The position numbers and the translations under genes are program-made. From Vicia villosa (taxonomy: Eukaryota; Streptophyta; Magnoliopsida; Fabales; Fabaceae), in assembly GCF_029867415.1 (NCBI RefSeq), contig NW_026705580.1, positions 27,501 to 91,500 of the forward strand: a DNA stretch of 64,000 nt. Direction: 5' to 3'. The notes beneath the pieces were generated by a model. It made no database searches. It was not told where the DNA came from and saw only the letters and a program-made list of their open reading frames with translations. Positions within the stretch are counted from its first letter, which is position 1, and every line of letters begins with the position of its first letter. Below, in pieces: positions 49,371 to 59,105 of this stretch.

Positions 49371-49461
49371 TGTGACGTGAATTTCATGTGGCAACTGATA
49401 AATTGCCACGTGAAAATCACGTGGCAAATCATAAGTTGTGGCGTGAAAATCACGTGGCAAC
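49371..49461. promoter_or_regulatory. CACGTGGCAA dyad cluster inside a CACTA intron
   Basis: The last proposed intron (49324-49564) contains repeated TTGCCACGTG / CACGTGGCAA and GTGAAAATCACGTGGC phrases. They are the same style as the element's subterminal dyads (compare GTGAAAATCACGTCGC at 50479-50494). Confidence 0.65.
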
Positions 49462-50077
49462 TTTTTAATATATTTTAATTTATAGTATGTACATATTTAT
49501 TTAGTATAATTAAATATGCATTTAAATATTTAACTTAAATTTTTTTTATTGAATATGTGTGCAGGAAGAATATGATAGACTGCTTGCCATTTTTTTGGAA
49601 AATAATCCTCAATTCATGCCAGCAGAGGGGGAGCTGCTTAACACGGATGTTGATCACTATATTTGGTGTGAGGTTATTAAAGAAAAGGGGCCTAATGGTT
49701 GCTTTTTTGGGGCTGGAAATTTGGCGTCCAGCTATAGACGTGGTGACCACAATCTATTTCAAAGAGTTCAGGATGGAGAGGGTGGATCGCGTCAACCAAA
49801 TCTGACACAGGAACAATCTGAATTAATAAGAAAATTGGCGAGAAGCGAAAATGAGGCCCAGATGGAGATGATGCGGAAGAAGCAGTCTGATATGGAGGAG
49901 CAGCATGCGCGGGAGATAAAGGGCATTCTGAAGAAGCAAGCTGAGATGGAGGAGCAGATGAGACGGTTTATGCAAGGAGGTGGAAATTACAGCAATGTTC
50001 CTCCTCAAGAGCCGGAGGATGACGGAGTGGCTGATGATTTTAATCCGGATAATTATTTTCCGAATGATGCCTCTTAA

Positions 50078-50467
50078 AAACATTTTGTATTTTATTTGTT
50101 TTTAATTTATATTTATGTAAATTATTCTACATTTTAATTCATTAAAATATTAGTTTTAAATTTTTAGTTTTATTTAATTGAATTTATTATATAAAGTTTA
50201 ATATATGAATTTATTTTATAAAATTTTATTATATAAATTTTATTATATAAATTATATTTTATAGATTTTATTACATAAATTTTATTTTATAGATTTTATT
50301 ATATAAATTTTATTATATATAAATTTTATTATATATATATTTTATTATATATATTTTATTATATATATTTTATTATATATAAATTTTATTATATAAATTA
50401 ATTAATTAATTATATAAAACACAATTCATCATGCGTATTAAATTTTTTTTTTAAAAAAAAGCATTTA
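50078..50467. other. AT-rich 3' untranslated region of the CACTA element
   Basis: Repeated TTTTATTATATA phrases, no coding potential. Sequence from about 50350 on is duplicated at about 54845. Confidence 0.6.
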
Positions 50468-50743
50468 ATGTAGCGAAGTGAAAATCACGTCGCTACTATG
50501 GTCAAAATCACACTTCCCCACACCTGTCACACCTGCTCTGCGTTCAGGGAGATGTTTCCCATGTTTCTTTATTGCGACGTTGGAGTCACGTCGCTACCTT
50601 ATGACGTGGTCTCCACGTCGCTACATAGTTGCCACTTGTGCTCCTGCGACGTGTTTGCCCACGTCGCTAGTTTTTTGTTGTGACGTGATATTGCATGTTG
50701 CGACGTGGTATCCACGTCGCTGCAGAGCATCTTTTTTGTAGTG
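50468..50743 (-). repeat. CACTA right subterminal dyads and terminal repeat
   Basis: At least four strong dyads, each GCGACGT(GG) and its complement with a short spacer: about 50575-50595, 50600-50619, 50645-50667 and 50699-50720. They are followed by the terminal TTTTTTGTAGTG. The cores (ACGTGG/CCACGT) resemble G-box/ABRE cores. Confidence 0.8.
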
Positions 50744-51267
50744 TGTGTCATATTAATTTAATGTGTTGATTTTATAAACAATTTATATAAAAATAATTAT
50801 CAATTTAATGCGTTTATTTTATACAAATGATTATGATTTATTAAAAGTAGTAATTTATCTTCTAAATTTTTATTTTGTAAATGTATTATTACTTTAAAAA
50901 ATAAAAGAAAATTAGTAAAAAATGTGAGTGTTTCAAATAATTATAACTTATTTTTATATTAAAACATAACTTAAAAATTAGTTCTATATATATTCCAATT
51001 ATATATTTTTTAGATTGCTCCTACAAATGTGACTCTTTAATTTATTACGAAAAAATAAATATAATTTTATATTAAAAAAATTATTGTCAATTTAATGCGT
51101 TGGTTTTTAAATATCATTCTTAATTTAATGTGTTGATTTTATAAACAATTTATATAAAATAATTATCAATTAATGCGTTTATTTTATACAAATGATTATG
51201 ATTTATTAAAAGTAGTAATTTATCTTTGTATAAAAAAAAAAGCAGTAATTTATCTTCTAAATTTTTA
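50744..51267. repeat. AT-rich repeat between CACTA and MULE fragment
   Basis: Contains a partial internal duplication (GTGTTGATTTTATAAACAAT near 50761 and 51129). It is repeated with about 97-98% identity, by eye, at 55237-55762. No coding potential. Confidence 0.65.
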
Positions 51268-51909
51268 GGGTTTAATATACTTCACCTCCTGCCAATATAG
51301 CGAGTTTTGGTTGACGCCCCTGAAGTTTTTTTTTTTATTAAAGGCCCCTTATAAAATATAAATCCTGAATTTACCTAACCCTTTTACCACATTTGCTGAC
51401 TGGGCTTTGAAGTATTGGTCACGGTGGCAATTGTTTGCTGACTGGGACAATTTCTTCAATATATGATTCTATGGTTCGTGGGCCTCCTAATTTTCTACAT
51501 TTCTAAAATTTTTTTCAGCTCCCATTGTTCTTCTTTTGTCTTCGTGTGTCCCCTTATCATTTTGTCAAAACAAACACAAACTTCTATTGCAAGAATTCTA
51601 CAAGAGCAAAACACTAATATACTTCCCAAGAGCCGAGCTTACCAGGTACAAGTCGACCTCCTTCGAGCTTGCAATGATGAAAAGACAGCATGTGACTTGG
51701 AGCACAAAGTTTGGGATGCTGTGGCTGATGAAACTGCTTCTGCAGTAAGATATGGATTTAAAGGTGCATCCTTTGATTAACACTTTTGCTTCTTTATCCT
51801 TAATGCACCTCACCTGGTTAAAGTCTTGTTTTAATTTTCCTTCTTTGAGCAATTCTATAGATACCCTGTTCTTCTTCTTCTTCTTCTTAAACAACCTCTG
51901 TTTTTTCAC
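51268..51909 (+). mobile_element. Truncated Pack-MULE copy (left part)
   Basis: Starts with the same GGGTTTAATATACTTC terminal repeat and AAATTTTTA flank as the full element at 55763, and includes the first FKGP fragment (51592-51763). It breaks off at 51909 against the G3 gag. Confidence 0.85.
51592..51763 (+). pseudogene. FKGP fragment A, first copy
   Basis: Encodes the phrase SRAYQVQVDLLRAC and DLEHKVWDAVADETASAVRY, matching the linker before the GHMP kinase domain of plant bifunctional L-fucokinase/GDP-L-fucose pyrophosphorylase. It is a captured exon within the MULE, not a gene. It differs from the second copy at only a few positions (for example HKVWD here, HKIWD there). Confidence 0.75.
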
Positions 51910-52536
51910 TTTAGGGAAATACTTCTCCAAGAATGCCACTTTGAAGTGTTGCCAATCCTTAGGAATCTCTTGTGTGGTGAAATAAGTAGATGCAGTGTTC
52001 CACCACATAAGAGCTGGTCCCTTCATCTTCTGAGTAGCAAAGATCACCTTCTCTTCTTCAGTACACTGAATAGCTTGAAACACCCTCTCCATACCAGCTA
52101 ACCAATCATGAGCCAAGAGTGAGTCAAGTCCACCAACAAACTCTGGAGGATCCATCCTGAAGAAGGCACGAAAATCTGGTCCAGCTGCAGCTTGAGGAAC
52201 GGGAACTTGAGTAGGAGGTTGTTGTCCCTGCATGCCTTGCATCATTTGAGCCATCATCTGGTTCTGCTGCATCATCTGTTGCATCATCTGTTGCCAAGGC
52301 ACGCCTGCAACTCCGGCTTCTTGCTCGGGCTCCACATGCCTAGTTCTGGGCCTTCCGGGACCTCTGCGTTGCTCAGCCATCTCCATGTCTGTCCTATGCA
52401 TGGAATCAAGTTGATCAGGCTCAATACCATAAATAAGACATAAGGAATCATACTGATTATACACATATGAGGCAGAATTGTACTGCATTATGATGTGTCT
52501 TAGCAAGGTCGAGGATCGACCTGCTCTGATACCAAC
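51910..52536 (-). pseudogene. G3 gypsy gag, N-terminal part (truncated)
   Basis: Minus-strand gag starting at ATG 52386 or 52380 (MAEQRRGPGRPRTR). It has a Gln/Met-rich stretch and then the Retrotrans_gag core (PPEFVGGLDSLLAHDWL, VFQAIQCTEEEKV, ATQKMKGPALMWWNTA, FLEKYFPK). Past FLEKYFPK the reading continues only into inverted MULE sequence with Lys runs, so the true gag is cut at about 51910. The style is that of Ty3/gypsy chromoviruses (Tekay/Del). The primer site is at 52523-52534. Confidence 0.85.
52523..52534 (-). other. Primer-binding site of G3
   Basis: Minus strand TGGTATCAGAGC, two bases inside the LTR edge at 52537. Confidence 0.88.
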
Positions 52537-54665
52537 TGTAACACCCCACACATATTTGTCTAGAATAATATGCATAAAGTATTAAATATGGTTCATAAGA
52601 CAACAGTTACATAATGTTTGCAGCGGAAAATAGAAGTACATGAATACAAAAGCCGAATGTATCATGGCCAAAATACAAGTACATCATATAAGTACATATC
52701 CAAAATACATGAACTAGCAAGCACGATAAGAACTAAAAGAAATATCCAAGCATCGCCAAGAGATCTAATCCATCTTTCCCTTACCGCGATCTTGCCTCGA
52801 ACCACCTGAAAATAAATAATTGGAATGGGATGAGATTACTAAATCTCAGTGAGTCCGCCTATCCTATTAGTCCACTCGGATCTAAAGGGAACATACAATC
52901 AAAACCGAATCCACCATTGATTCGGGGTTATACTCACTTCCGGTACAAGTACGGAGCAACAAGTGACTCGTCCACCATTGGACTTGCCTCAAACAATTAT
53001 ACATTTTATAGCAACAAGCATGCAAAACCCGCATCCATAACGGGGAATCCAGAAGTAAGTTAATACCACTAGACTAAGTTACTAACACACCCTCGGTGGG
53101 TTCACCCATGCCTATTTGTCAAGAGACTTGCACAAGCACCCTGCAAGAATGGTTAAACGGGCTCGCACAAGCCTACACGGCTGCGAGGCGACCTTGCCTA
53201 AGAGGCGACACCGTCCCATTAACCATCTGTACGCACGTGGTGTTAACAGCAAGTGCAACACGCCGTCTCGACGCATGAGCCCATCCGGGTAGGAATCTAA
53301 TGATGTAGCCTACATGGCATCATTAGAGATGGTTTACCTGTTATGCGTAGGCTTACTTAGCCGCATAACGCCATCATACCGAGCACGCGAGTGTGTATAC
53401 AGCAAGTGAGTAAAATGCCTCCAGACCCTCACAAGCACACTGCAACGGTAGTTCAGGTATGTGCCTCTGGGATCCATGATCAGGGCAGTCCCACGGACAA
53501 CTCAAGGACCCATGGTCCGAATCGTAACTTAGTACCTGGTCTACTTCGATTCAGCACACACACACATAAACAAACGCAAAAGCATGCAAACAGACAAACC
53601 CGATTATTTAACCGAAACAATGGGCATTAATAGAATGATCATATTTCATCATAATATAGTATTCTTACTCCAGCATAACATATCAGTTAAAAATAGTGAG
53701 CTAATTCAGTCTAACTTTACATAATTTACATAATATCAGTGTCGCACTTTAACTGAAGGTATGTCAGATATGCCGAAAAATATTATTTAAACACCAAAGC
53801 TAATTTTCCTAGATAGTACACTCAATTAGCTTTCTAACGGTACATGGTACGCGTCTAATGGACGTACGAAACGGGAGATATGAATTTCCCAATCTGCTGA
53901 ATTTTTCCTTCTGCGCCCAGTGTAACCGGTTACACCAAGAACCGTAACCGGTTACGGTCACGCAAAATGCCCAGATCTCCCAATTTTCAACAGCGTAACC
54001 GGTTACACTCAAACCCATAACCGGTTACACTGAACCAGAATCATTTTTCTGCATTTTGGGAGCTCTAAACCAGTCCCAAATAACCTATAGTTGATCCCCT
54101 ACATTTGCATAACAGTCCAAACGAAATTGTATCACACAAATGCATTTAGAAACATCAGTAAACAAGGATTTTAGCAGAACTAACATGATTAACATCTTTA
54201 ATTCATACTTCACTCATAATCCCTAAACCCCAATTGGAAACCCCAACATGCAAGCCCAAAGTTTCTATCTAAGGACTCACCTTAGAGATTGAGAAGATGA
54301 TGAGAATGGAGCTGAGAGCAGAATAGGAATTGATAATAGAATCAGGCTTGAACAGGTTCAGATGCATGCAATGTTGAGCTGAGTTTGGAGACTTCCTTCT
54401 CTTCCTCTCCCTTTCCACGTTTTTGTTTCTTCTTCCTCTACTAAAACAAAATTCTGGTTTTGGAAAGAAGGGAATGATCAACCAAACATGTTATAAGTTC
54501 TATTTAAGTGTGAAAGTACCATTATACCCCTTCTATTGCCACTAATAGGTTTAGTTAGCACAAAAGACCAATTAGTAGAAGTATATATCATATTTATCCA
54601 TCTTATTTTATACCAACCACATTAATATTAATAAAGAGTGAATAAATATAATATCGGGTATTACA
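52537..54665 (-). repeat. G3 5' LTR
   Basis: A 2129-bp LTR with ends TGTAACACCCC and GGGTATTACA. It is related to the G2 LTR with many substitutions and indels; shared landmarks include GAGATTACTAAATCTC (52832-52847) and the palindrome cluster (53922-54028). Confidence 0.85.
53922..54028. promoter_or_regulatory. Spaced palindrome cluster in G3 LTR
   Basis: GTAACCGGTTAC at 53922-53933, 53944-53955 and 53995-54006, with the variant ATAACCGGTTAC at 54017-54028. Spacings of 22, 51 and 22 bp match those in G2 although the sequence between has diverged. Confidence 0.7.
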
Positions 54666-54844
54666 AGTCAGCACTACCAAAAATGCCATGTAGGCAAGAT
54701 TCTAAGAATCTTGGCCAAAAAAATTGATCAGGGTCAAATTTGATGGAATCTTTATTTTGCAAGGTTTGTCCAATAAATTTTTTTTTTAGAGGGGGGTAAA
54801 CCGAATCTCGCCTATATGGCAGGGGGGTAAAGTAGTATTAACCC
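54666..54844 (-). mobile_element. MULE-like terminus (diverged)
   Basis: Read on the minus strand it begins GGGTTAATACTACTTTACC and continues with TGCCATATAGGCGAG, clearly related to but diverged from the Pack-MULE terminal repeat (GGGTTTAATATACTTCACC, TGCCAATATAGCGAG). It ends exactly where the duplicated CACTA sequence begins. It is probably the right end of another MULE whose left part was lost or replaced. Confidence 0.55.
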
Positions 54845-56401
54845 TATATTTTATTATATATATTTTATTATATATAAATTTTATTATATAAATTAATTAA
54901 TTAATTATATAAAACACAATTCATCATGCGTATTAAATTTTTTTTAAAAAAAAACATTTAATGTAGCGAAGTGAAAATCACGTCGCTACTATGGTCAAAA
55001 TCACACTTCCCCACACCTGTCACACCTGCTCTGCGTGCAGAGAGATGTTTCCCATGTTTCTTTATTGCGACGTTGGAGTCACGTCGCTACCTTCTGACGT
55101 GGTCTCCACGTCGCTACATAGTTGCCACTTGTGCTCCTGCGACGTGTTTGCCCACGTCGCTAGTTTTTTGTTGTGACGTGATATTGCATGTTGCGACGTG
55201 GTATCCACGTCGCTGCAGAGCATCTTTTTTGTAGTTTGTGTCATATTAATTTAATGTGTTGATTTTATAAACAATTTATATAAAAATAATTATCAATTTA
55301 ATGCGTTTATTTTATACAAATGATTATGATTTATTAAAAGTAGTAATTTATCTTCTAAATTTTTATTTTGTAAATGTATTATTACTTTAAAAAATAAAAC
55401 AAAATTAGTAAAAAAATGTGAGTGTTTCAAATAATTATAACTTATTTTTATATTAAAACATAACTTAAAAATTAGTTCTATATTTATTCCAATTATATAT
55501 TTTTTAGATTGCTCCTACAAATGTGACTCTTTAATTTATTACGAAAAAATAAATATAATTTTATATTAAAAATATTATTGTCAATTTAATGCATTGGTTT
55601 TTAAATATCATTCTTAATTTAATGTGTTGATTTTATAAACAATTTATATAAAAATAATTATCAATTAATGCGTTTATTTTATACAAATGATTATGATTTA
55701 TTAAAAGTAGTAATTTATCTTTGTATAAAAAAAAAAACAGTAATTTATCTTCTAAATTTTTAGGGTTTAATATACTTCACTCCCTGCCAATATAGCGAGT
55801 TTTGGTTTACGCCCCCTGAAGTTTTTTTTTATTAAAGACCCCTTATAAAATAAAAATCCTGGATTTACCTAACCCTTTTACCACATTTGCTGACTGGGCT
55901 TTGAAGTATTGGCCACGGTGGCAATTGTTTGCTGACTGGGACAATTTCTTCAATATATGATTCTATGGTTCGTGGGCCCCCTAATTTTCTTCATTTCTGA
56001 AAAAAAAATTCAGCTCCCATTGTTCTTCTTTTGTCTTCGTGTGTCCCCTTATCATTTTGTCAAAACAAACACAAACTTCTATTGCAAGAACTCTACAAGA
56101 GCAAAACACTAATATACTTCCCAAGAGCCGAGCATACCAGGTGCAAGTCGACCTCCTTCGAGCTTGCAATGATGAAAAGACAGCATGTGACTTGGAGCAC
56201 AAAATTTGGGATGCTGTGGCTGATGAAACTGCTTCTGCAGTAAGATATGGATTTAAAGGTGCATCCTTTGATTAACACTTTTGCTTCCTTATCCTTAATG
56301 CACCTCACCTGGTTAAAGTCTTGTTTTAATTTTCCTTCTTTGAGCAATTCTATAGATACCCTGTTCTTCTTCTTCTTCTTAAACAGCCTCTGTTTTTTCA
56401 C
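54845..56401. repeat. Long direct duplication, copy 2
   Basis: Matches 50350-51909 with a few percent divergence by eye. It includes a second CACTA right end (to 55236) whose last base is T instead of G (GTAGTT), so it could not be recognised as an intact terminus. Confidence 0.85.
56087..56258 (+). pseudogene. FKGP fragment A (linker before kinase domain)
   Basis: Encodes PKSRAYQVQVDLLRAC and DLEHKIWDAVADETASAVRY, which I recognise as the region just before the GHMP kinase domain of plant fucokinase/GDP-fucose pyrophosphorylase, the enzyme that salvages L-fucose. The frame is open into neighbouring sequence on both sides. Confidence 0.75.
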
Positions 56402-56976
56402 CCTTTAATCAACCTTTGTTTTCTAGGATTTTAACTTGATTTTCTTATTTATTTTCATTTCAGTTTACACATCCATAACCTGTAGGAATGTTTTCTTATA
56501 ACTTTTTTTTATAGTATACCGCCTACTCTCTAAAGATGCTTCTATATTTTCTTAAAACAAGCATTAGCTATAGTAAAATAAAAACTACAATAAAACTCAT
56601 ATACATACCGCCACTCTTTTGTTATCAAATGTCTCTTAATTGCATTGATTGTAGAGATCACATTCTCTATTCATATATTTAGAAAAATAGACAACAACAT
56701 TTTAAATATGGCAAAGACACTTAAAATATAATTAAATTGCTACTTTTCTAAACATCAATTATCATATCATACATTAATAACAAATACACACATTTTTATT
56801 TTTTATGAAACAAACAAAAGCATTATGCTAAATTTGTTATTTTTCTTTCCCTTTGATTAGATTCAAAACTATCAAATAAATAATTAATATTGAAAAGGGC
56901 ACTTTAGTTAGATCTTTATGAGAAGTCGTTATCAGCTTAATAGCTAATTAAGTCTTTCAACCAATTGGCTCAATTA

Positions 56977-57207
56977 ACTCCTGGTGTAGATTTTGTTGGG
57001 GGTTGGAGTGATACCCCTCCATGGAGCATCGAGCGTGCTGGATGTGTTCTAAATATGGCAATAAGCTTAGAAGGTTCTCTTCCACTTGGCACCATCATTG
57101 AGACCACTCAAACACCAGGAGTATTAATTAGTGATGACACACACGAGCAGTTTTATATTGAGGATTATAAAACTATATGTGCACCATTTAATGTAGATGA
57201 TCCATTA
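56977..57207 (+). pseudogene. FKGP fragment B (start of GHMP kinase domain)
   Basis: Encodes VDFVGGWSDTPPWSIERAGC, LNMAISLEGSLPLGTIIETT and IEDYKTICAPFNVDDP: the substrate-binding N-terminal segment of the fucokinase GHMP domain. The domain's glycine-rich ATP loop and C-terminal half do not follow. After VDDP the sequence becomes intron-like and ends in a TTTGTAG acceptor at 57269. Confidence 0.8.
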
Positions 57208-57269
57208 AAATATTTTCCTATAACATATTTATTATTAACAGCAATAATATCTTTTGTTTTGCTTTGTAG

Positions 57270-57428
57270 GTTCGACTTGCAAAGAAGGTCCTGCAGAAGG
57301 TGGTAATTAGATATCTTCGTCGTGATAACCTTCTTGTATCCAGTATCAAGCGCTTAGTAGTGCTCGCGAGGATTGGGAGAGAAGCTTTGATGAACTGCGA
57401 CATTGATGAACTCGGCGAAATAATGTGA
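57270..57428 (+). pseudogene. FKGP fragment C (late kinase domain)
   Basis: Encodes VRLAKKVLQKVVIRYLRRDN, SSIKRL and GREALMNCDIDELGEIM, then TGA. It matches a segment roughly 200 residues downstream of fragment B in FKGP, so the middle of the kinase domain is missing. The preceding AG suggests the original exon boundary was captured with its splice site. Confidence 0.75.
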
Positions 57429-57705
57429 GATTGAAGTTGGTAATGGTGGTAGTGGTGGAGATGGAAGTTGGAGAGATGATCGTGGGATAAAAGGGTAAAA
57501 ACCCATTATCATATACAGTCATCAAGTCACTTTTTGCCACATATTCAATTAAGTCAAGTCCAGTCAGCAAATGTGGTAAAAGGGTTAGGTAAATCCATGA
57601 TTTATATTTTATAAGGGGCCTTTAATAAAAAAAAAAACTTCAGGGGGCGTAAACCAAAACTCGCTATATTGGCAGGGGGTGAAGTATATTAAACCCAAAT
57701 TTTTA

Positions 57706-58320
57706 TTTTGAAAATGTATTATTACTTTAAAAAATAAAAAATAAATAGTAAAAAATGTGAGTATTTCAAATAATTATAACTTATTTTTATATTAAAACAT
57801 AACTTAAAAATTTGTTCAATATTTATTCCAATTATATATTTTTTAGATTGCTCCTATAAAAGTGACTCTTTAATTTATTACGAAAAAAAATAAATATATG
57901 CGATATGTTAATTGAATAATTATGAGAAATCAATTTATTTTTCTCTAAATATTATCTATAAAATAGAATTGATGTCAATATAGTAAATATTTTTTAATTG
58001 TCATGAAATCATAATAGGAAGTTTTTATAAATGACTATAATGACATTGATTGACAAAATTTGAAGATGTGTGACCACTCGACAAAAAATGTTATATTGAT
58101 GTGACACAAAAGGTTATAATGGATGAATAATAATGACATTGATGAATATAATATAACTGTCATTTAAATATTATTTCTAATAATTGTAATTATTTTTATT
58201 TTATCATTGGTAATAAATTGAAATAACTAAAACTTTATATGTGTATAATTGTAATTGTAAATAAATCAAAATAAAGAAAATTTATGTTAATTTTTATTAT
58301 TATTAATTAATATAAAAGGG
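57706..58320. repeat. AT-rich repeat right of the Pack-MULE
   Basis: 57706-57900 resembles 50890-51060 and 55370-55560; 58096-58316 resembles 43307-43525, the left flank of the CACTA element. No coding potential. Confidence 0.6.
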
Positions 58321-58416
58321 TTTTCTCTAGCTGCCCATGAAAACTCCGTAGAAACCTTCTGCTTCAGCTTTCACGGCGTCACTGGGTCTCGTTTCAGATT
58401 GCGGAAGTGGAAGAAG

Positions 58417-58462
58417 CGTTTGTTTCAACCCCGTTTGTTTCAACCCCGTTTGTTTCAACCCT
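58417..58462. repeat. 15-bp triple repeat
   Basis: CGTTTGTTTCAACCC three times in a row, within a non-AT-rich stretch (58320-58620) that looks like former gene sequence. Confidence 0.8.
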
Positions 58463-58711
58463 CTCTCTATCTGATGGTATTCTTGGCGGCACCCACGGAG
58501 TGTTTGGTCAATCATAATAGGGGCTGAAGTTAGTTCTTCTTCAAGTACGATCTGAGAACAATTTTGACAGTATTACTCCGAAGGTGCTTTCAAGCACGGG
58601 AGTTTCCCTTTTGTTTTCACAGGTTTGTTTTAATTTTTCAGAGTTGTTATTATTCTGAATTTTATTTTTTATATAGTTTAGTATTTTTTTTAATATTTAA
58701 TTTTATTGAAG

Positions 58712-58917
58712 TGTGAAAGTTTTGAAATCAGGAGTGAAATCTATTTTCATTGATCCGAATCAAAGGAAGATAATAGTTGTTGGTACTGTGTATCCTATGA
58801 AATCTATTCTTAGAGAAGGAAGAAGCACTGGAAAAATCAGAAATGTCAGAATGCTGTCTGTTATTAACCTTTCAACATCAAGAATTCCCGCAGAGATCAC
58901 ATCACTAAAGTAATATA
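58712..58917 (+). pseudogene. Heavy-metal-associated-domain-like exon fragment
   Basis: After a TTGAAG acceptor the frame encodes KVLKSGVKSIFIDPNQRK, IIVVGTVYPMKSILRE and GRSTGK. The pattern (GVxSxxIDPxxxKxxVxGxVxPxxxL) is that of the second half of plant HMA domains, as in HIPP or ATX1-like proteins. The metal-binding CxxC part would be upstream and I do not find it. The frame ends at TAA 58912. Sequence 58320-58620 may be a former leader or exon 1. It is a gene fragment or relic. Confidence 0.4.
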
Positions 58918-58929
58918 GATTGTTCTCAA

Positions 58930-59068
58930 TTTCATCTACAGCAACCGTAATGGTAGCCTTTGAGTCTGGACCTGGATTTCTGTCTCAGCAACCATAATAT
59001 TTTATTAATATTAATATTATTATTATTATGATTATTAGGTTTGTATAATTAAGGTTTTATTCTCATAA

Positions 59069-59105
<37 letters not shown>

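Larger units (their letters stand above)
47839..50077 (+). pseudogene. Second CACTA gene (Ptta/En/Spm plant transposase), spliced
   Basis: The proposed exons are 47839-48524, 48616-48736, 48854-49144, 49222-49323 and 49565-50077, all joined at GT...AG with phase kept. Exon 1 is Pro/Ser-rich with repeated SSFQQ and RPTQAG phrases and opens at GTG (MPPKSK-like), suggesting a lost ATG. A TGA at 48274-48276 breaks it where the next repeats have CGA. Exons 2-4 carry the plant transposase domain (PSWTAARIVNYII, CVWDPLSEKM, RPNWIGEEVFQELVTYW, SGGFVDERTKIY). Exon 5 ends in a Met/Glu/Lys coiled coil and an acidic tail. It is probably the TNPA-type accessory protein. Confidence 0.8.
50350..51909. repeat. 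Long direct duplication, copy 1
   Basis: CACTA 3' end, AT-rich flank and left third of the MULE. Copy 2 is 54845-56401. Homology stops sharply at 51909/56401, where copy 1 passes into gypsy gag and copy 2 continues as MULE. Confidence 0.85.
51910..54665 (-). mobile_element. G3: partial gypsy element (5' LTR, PBS, gag start)
   Basis: A 5' LTR (52537-54665), an iMet-type primer site and about 0.6 kb of leader and gag remain. Pol and the 3' LTR are missing. It is related to G2 by LTR layout, leader and the spaced palindrome cluster. It abuts truncated MULE sequence on the left and MULE-terminus-like sequence on the right. Confidence 0.85.
55763..57696 (+). mobile_element. Pack-MULE carrying FKGP gene fragments
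   Basis: A 1934-bp element with about 138-bp terminal inverted repeats (55763-55900 and 57559-57696; GGGTTTAATATACTTCAC outward) and a perfect 9-bp target duplication AAATTTTTA (55754-55762 and 57697-57705), diagnostic for Mutator-like elements. It has no transposase. It contains three pieces of one host gene in the original order and orientation (56087-56258, 56977-57207, 57270-57428), separated by AT-rich DNA. It would need transposase in trans. Confidence 0.9.

Noticed and set aside
51598..51909. Lys-rich C-terminal extension of the G3 gag reading frame
   Set aside because: After FLEKYFPK the frame runs through the inverse of MULE/FKGP sequence; it is a fusion artefact of the breakpoint.
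51259..54853. 9-bp target duplication around the gypsy-containing MULE-ended block
   Set aside because: AAATTTTTA and TATATTTTA match at only 6 of 9 positions in AT-rich DNA, so it is not convincing.
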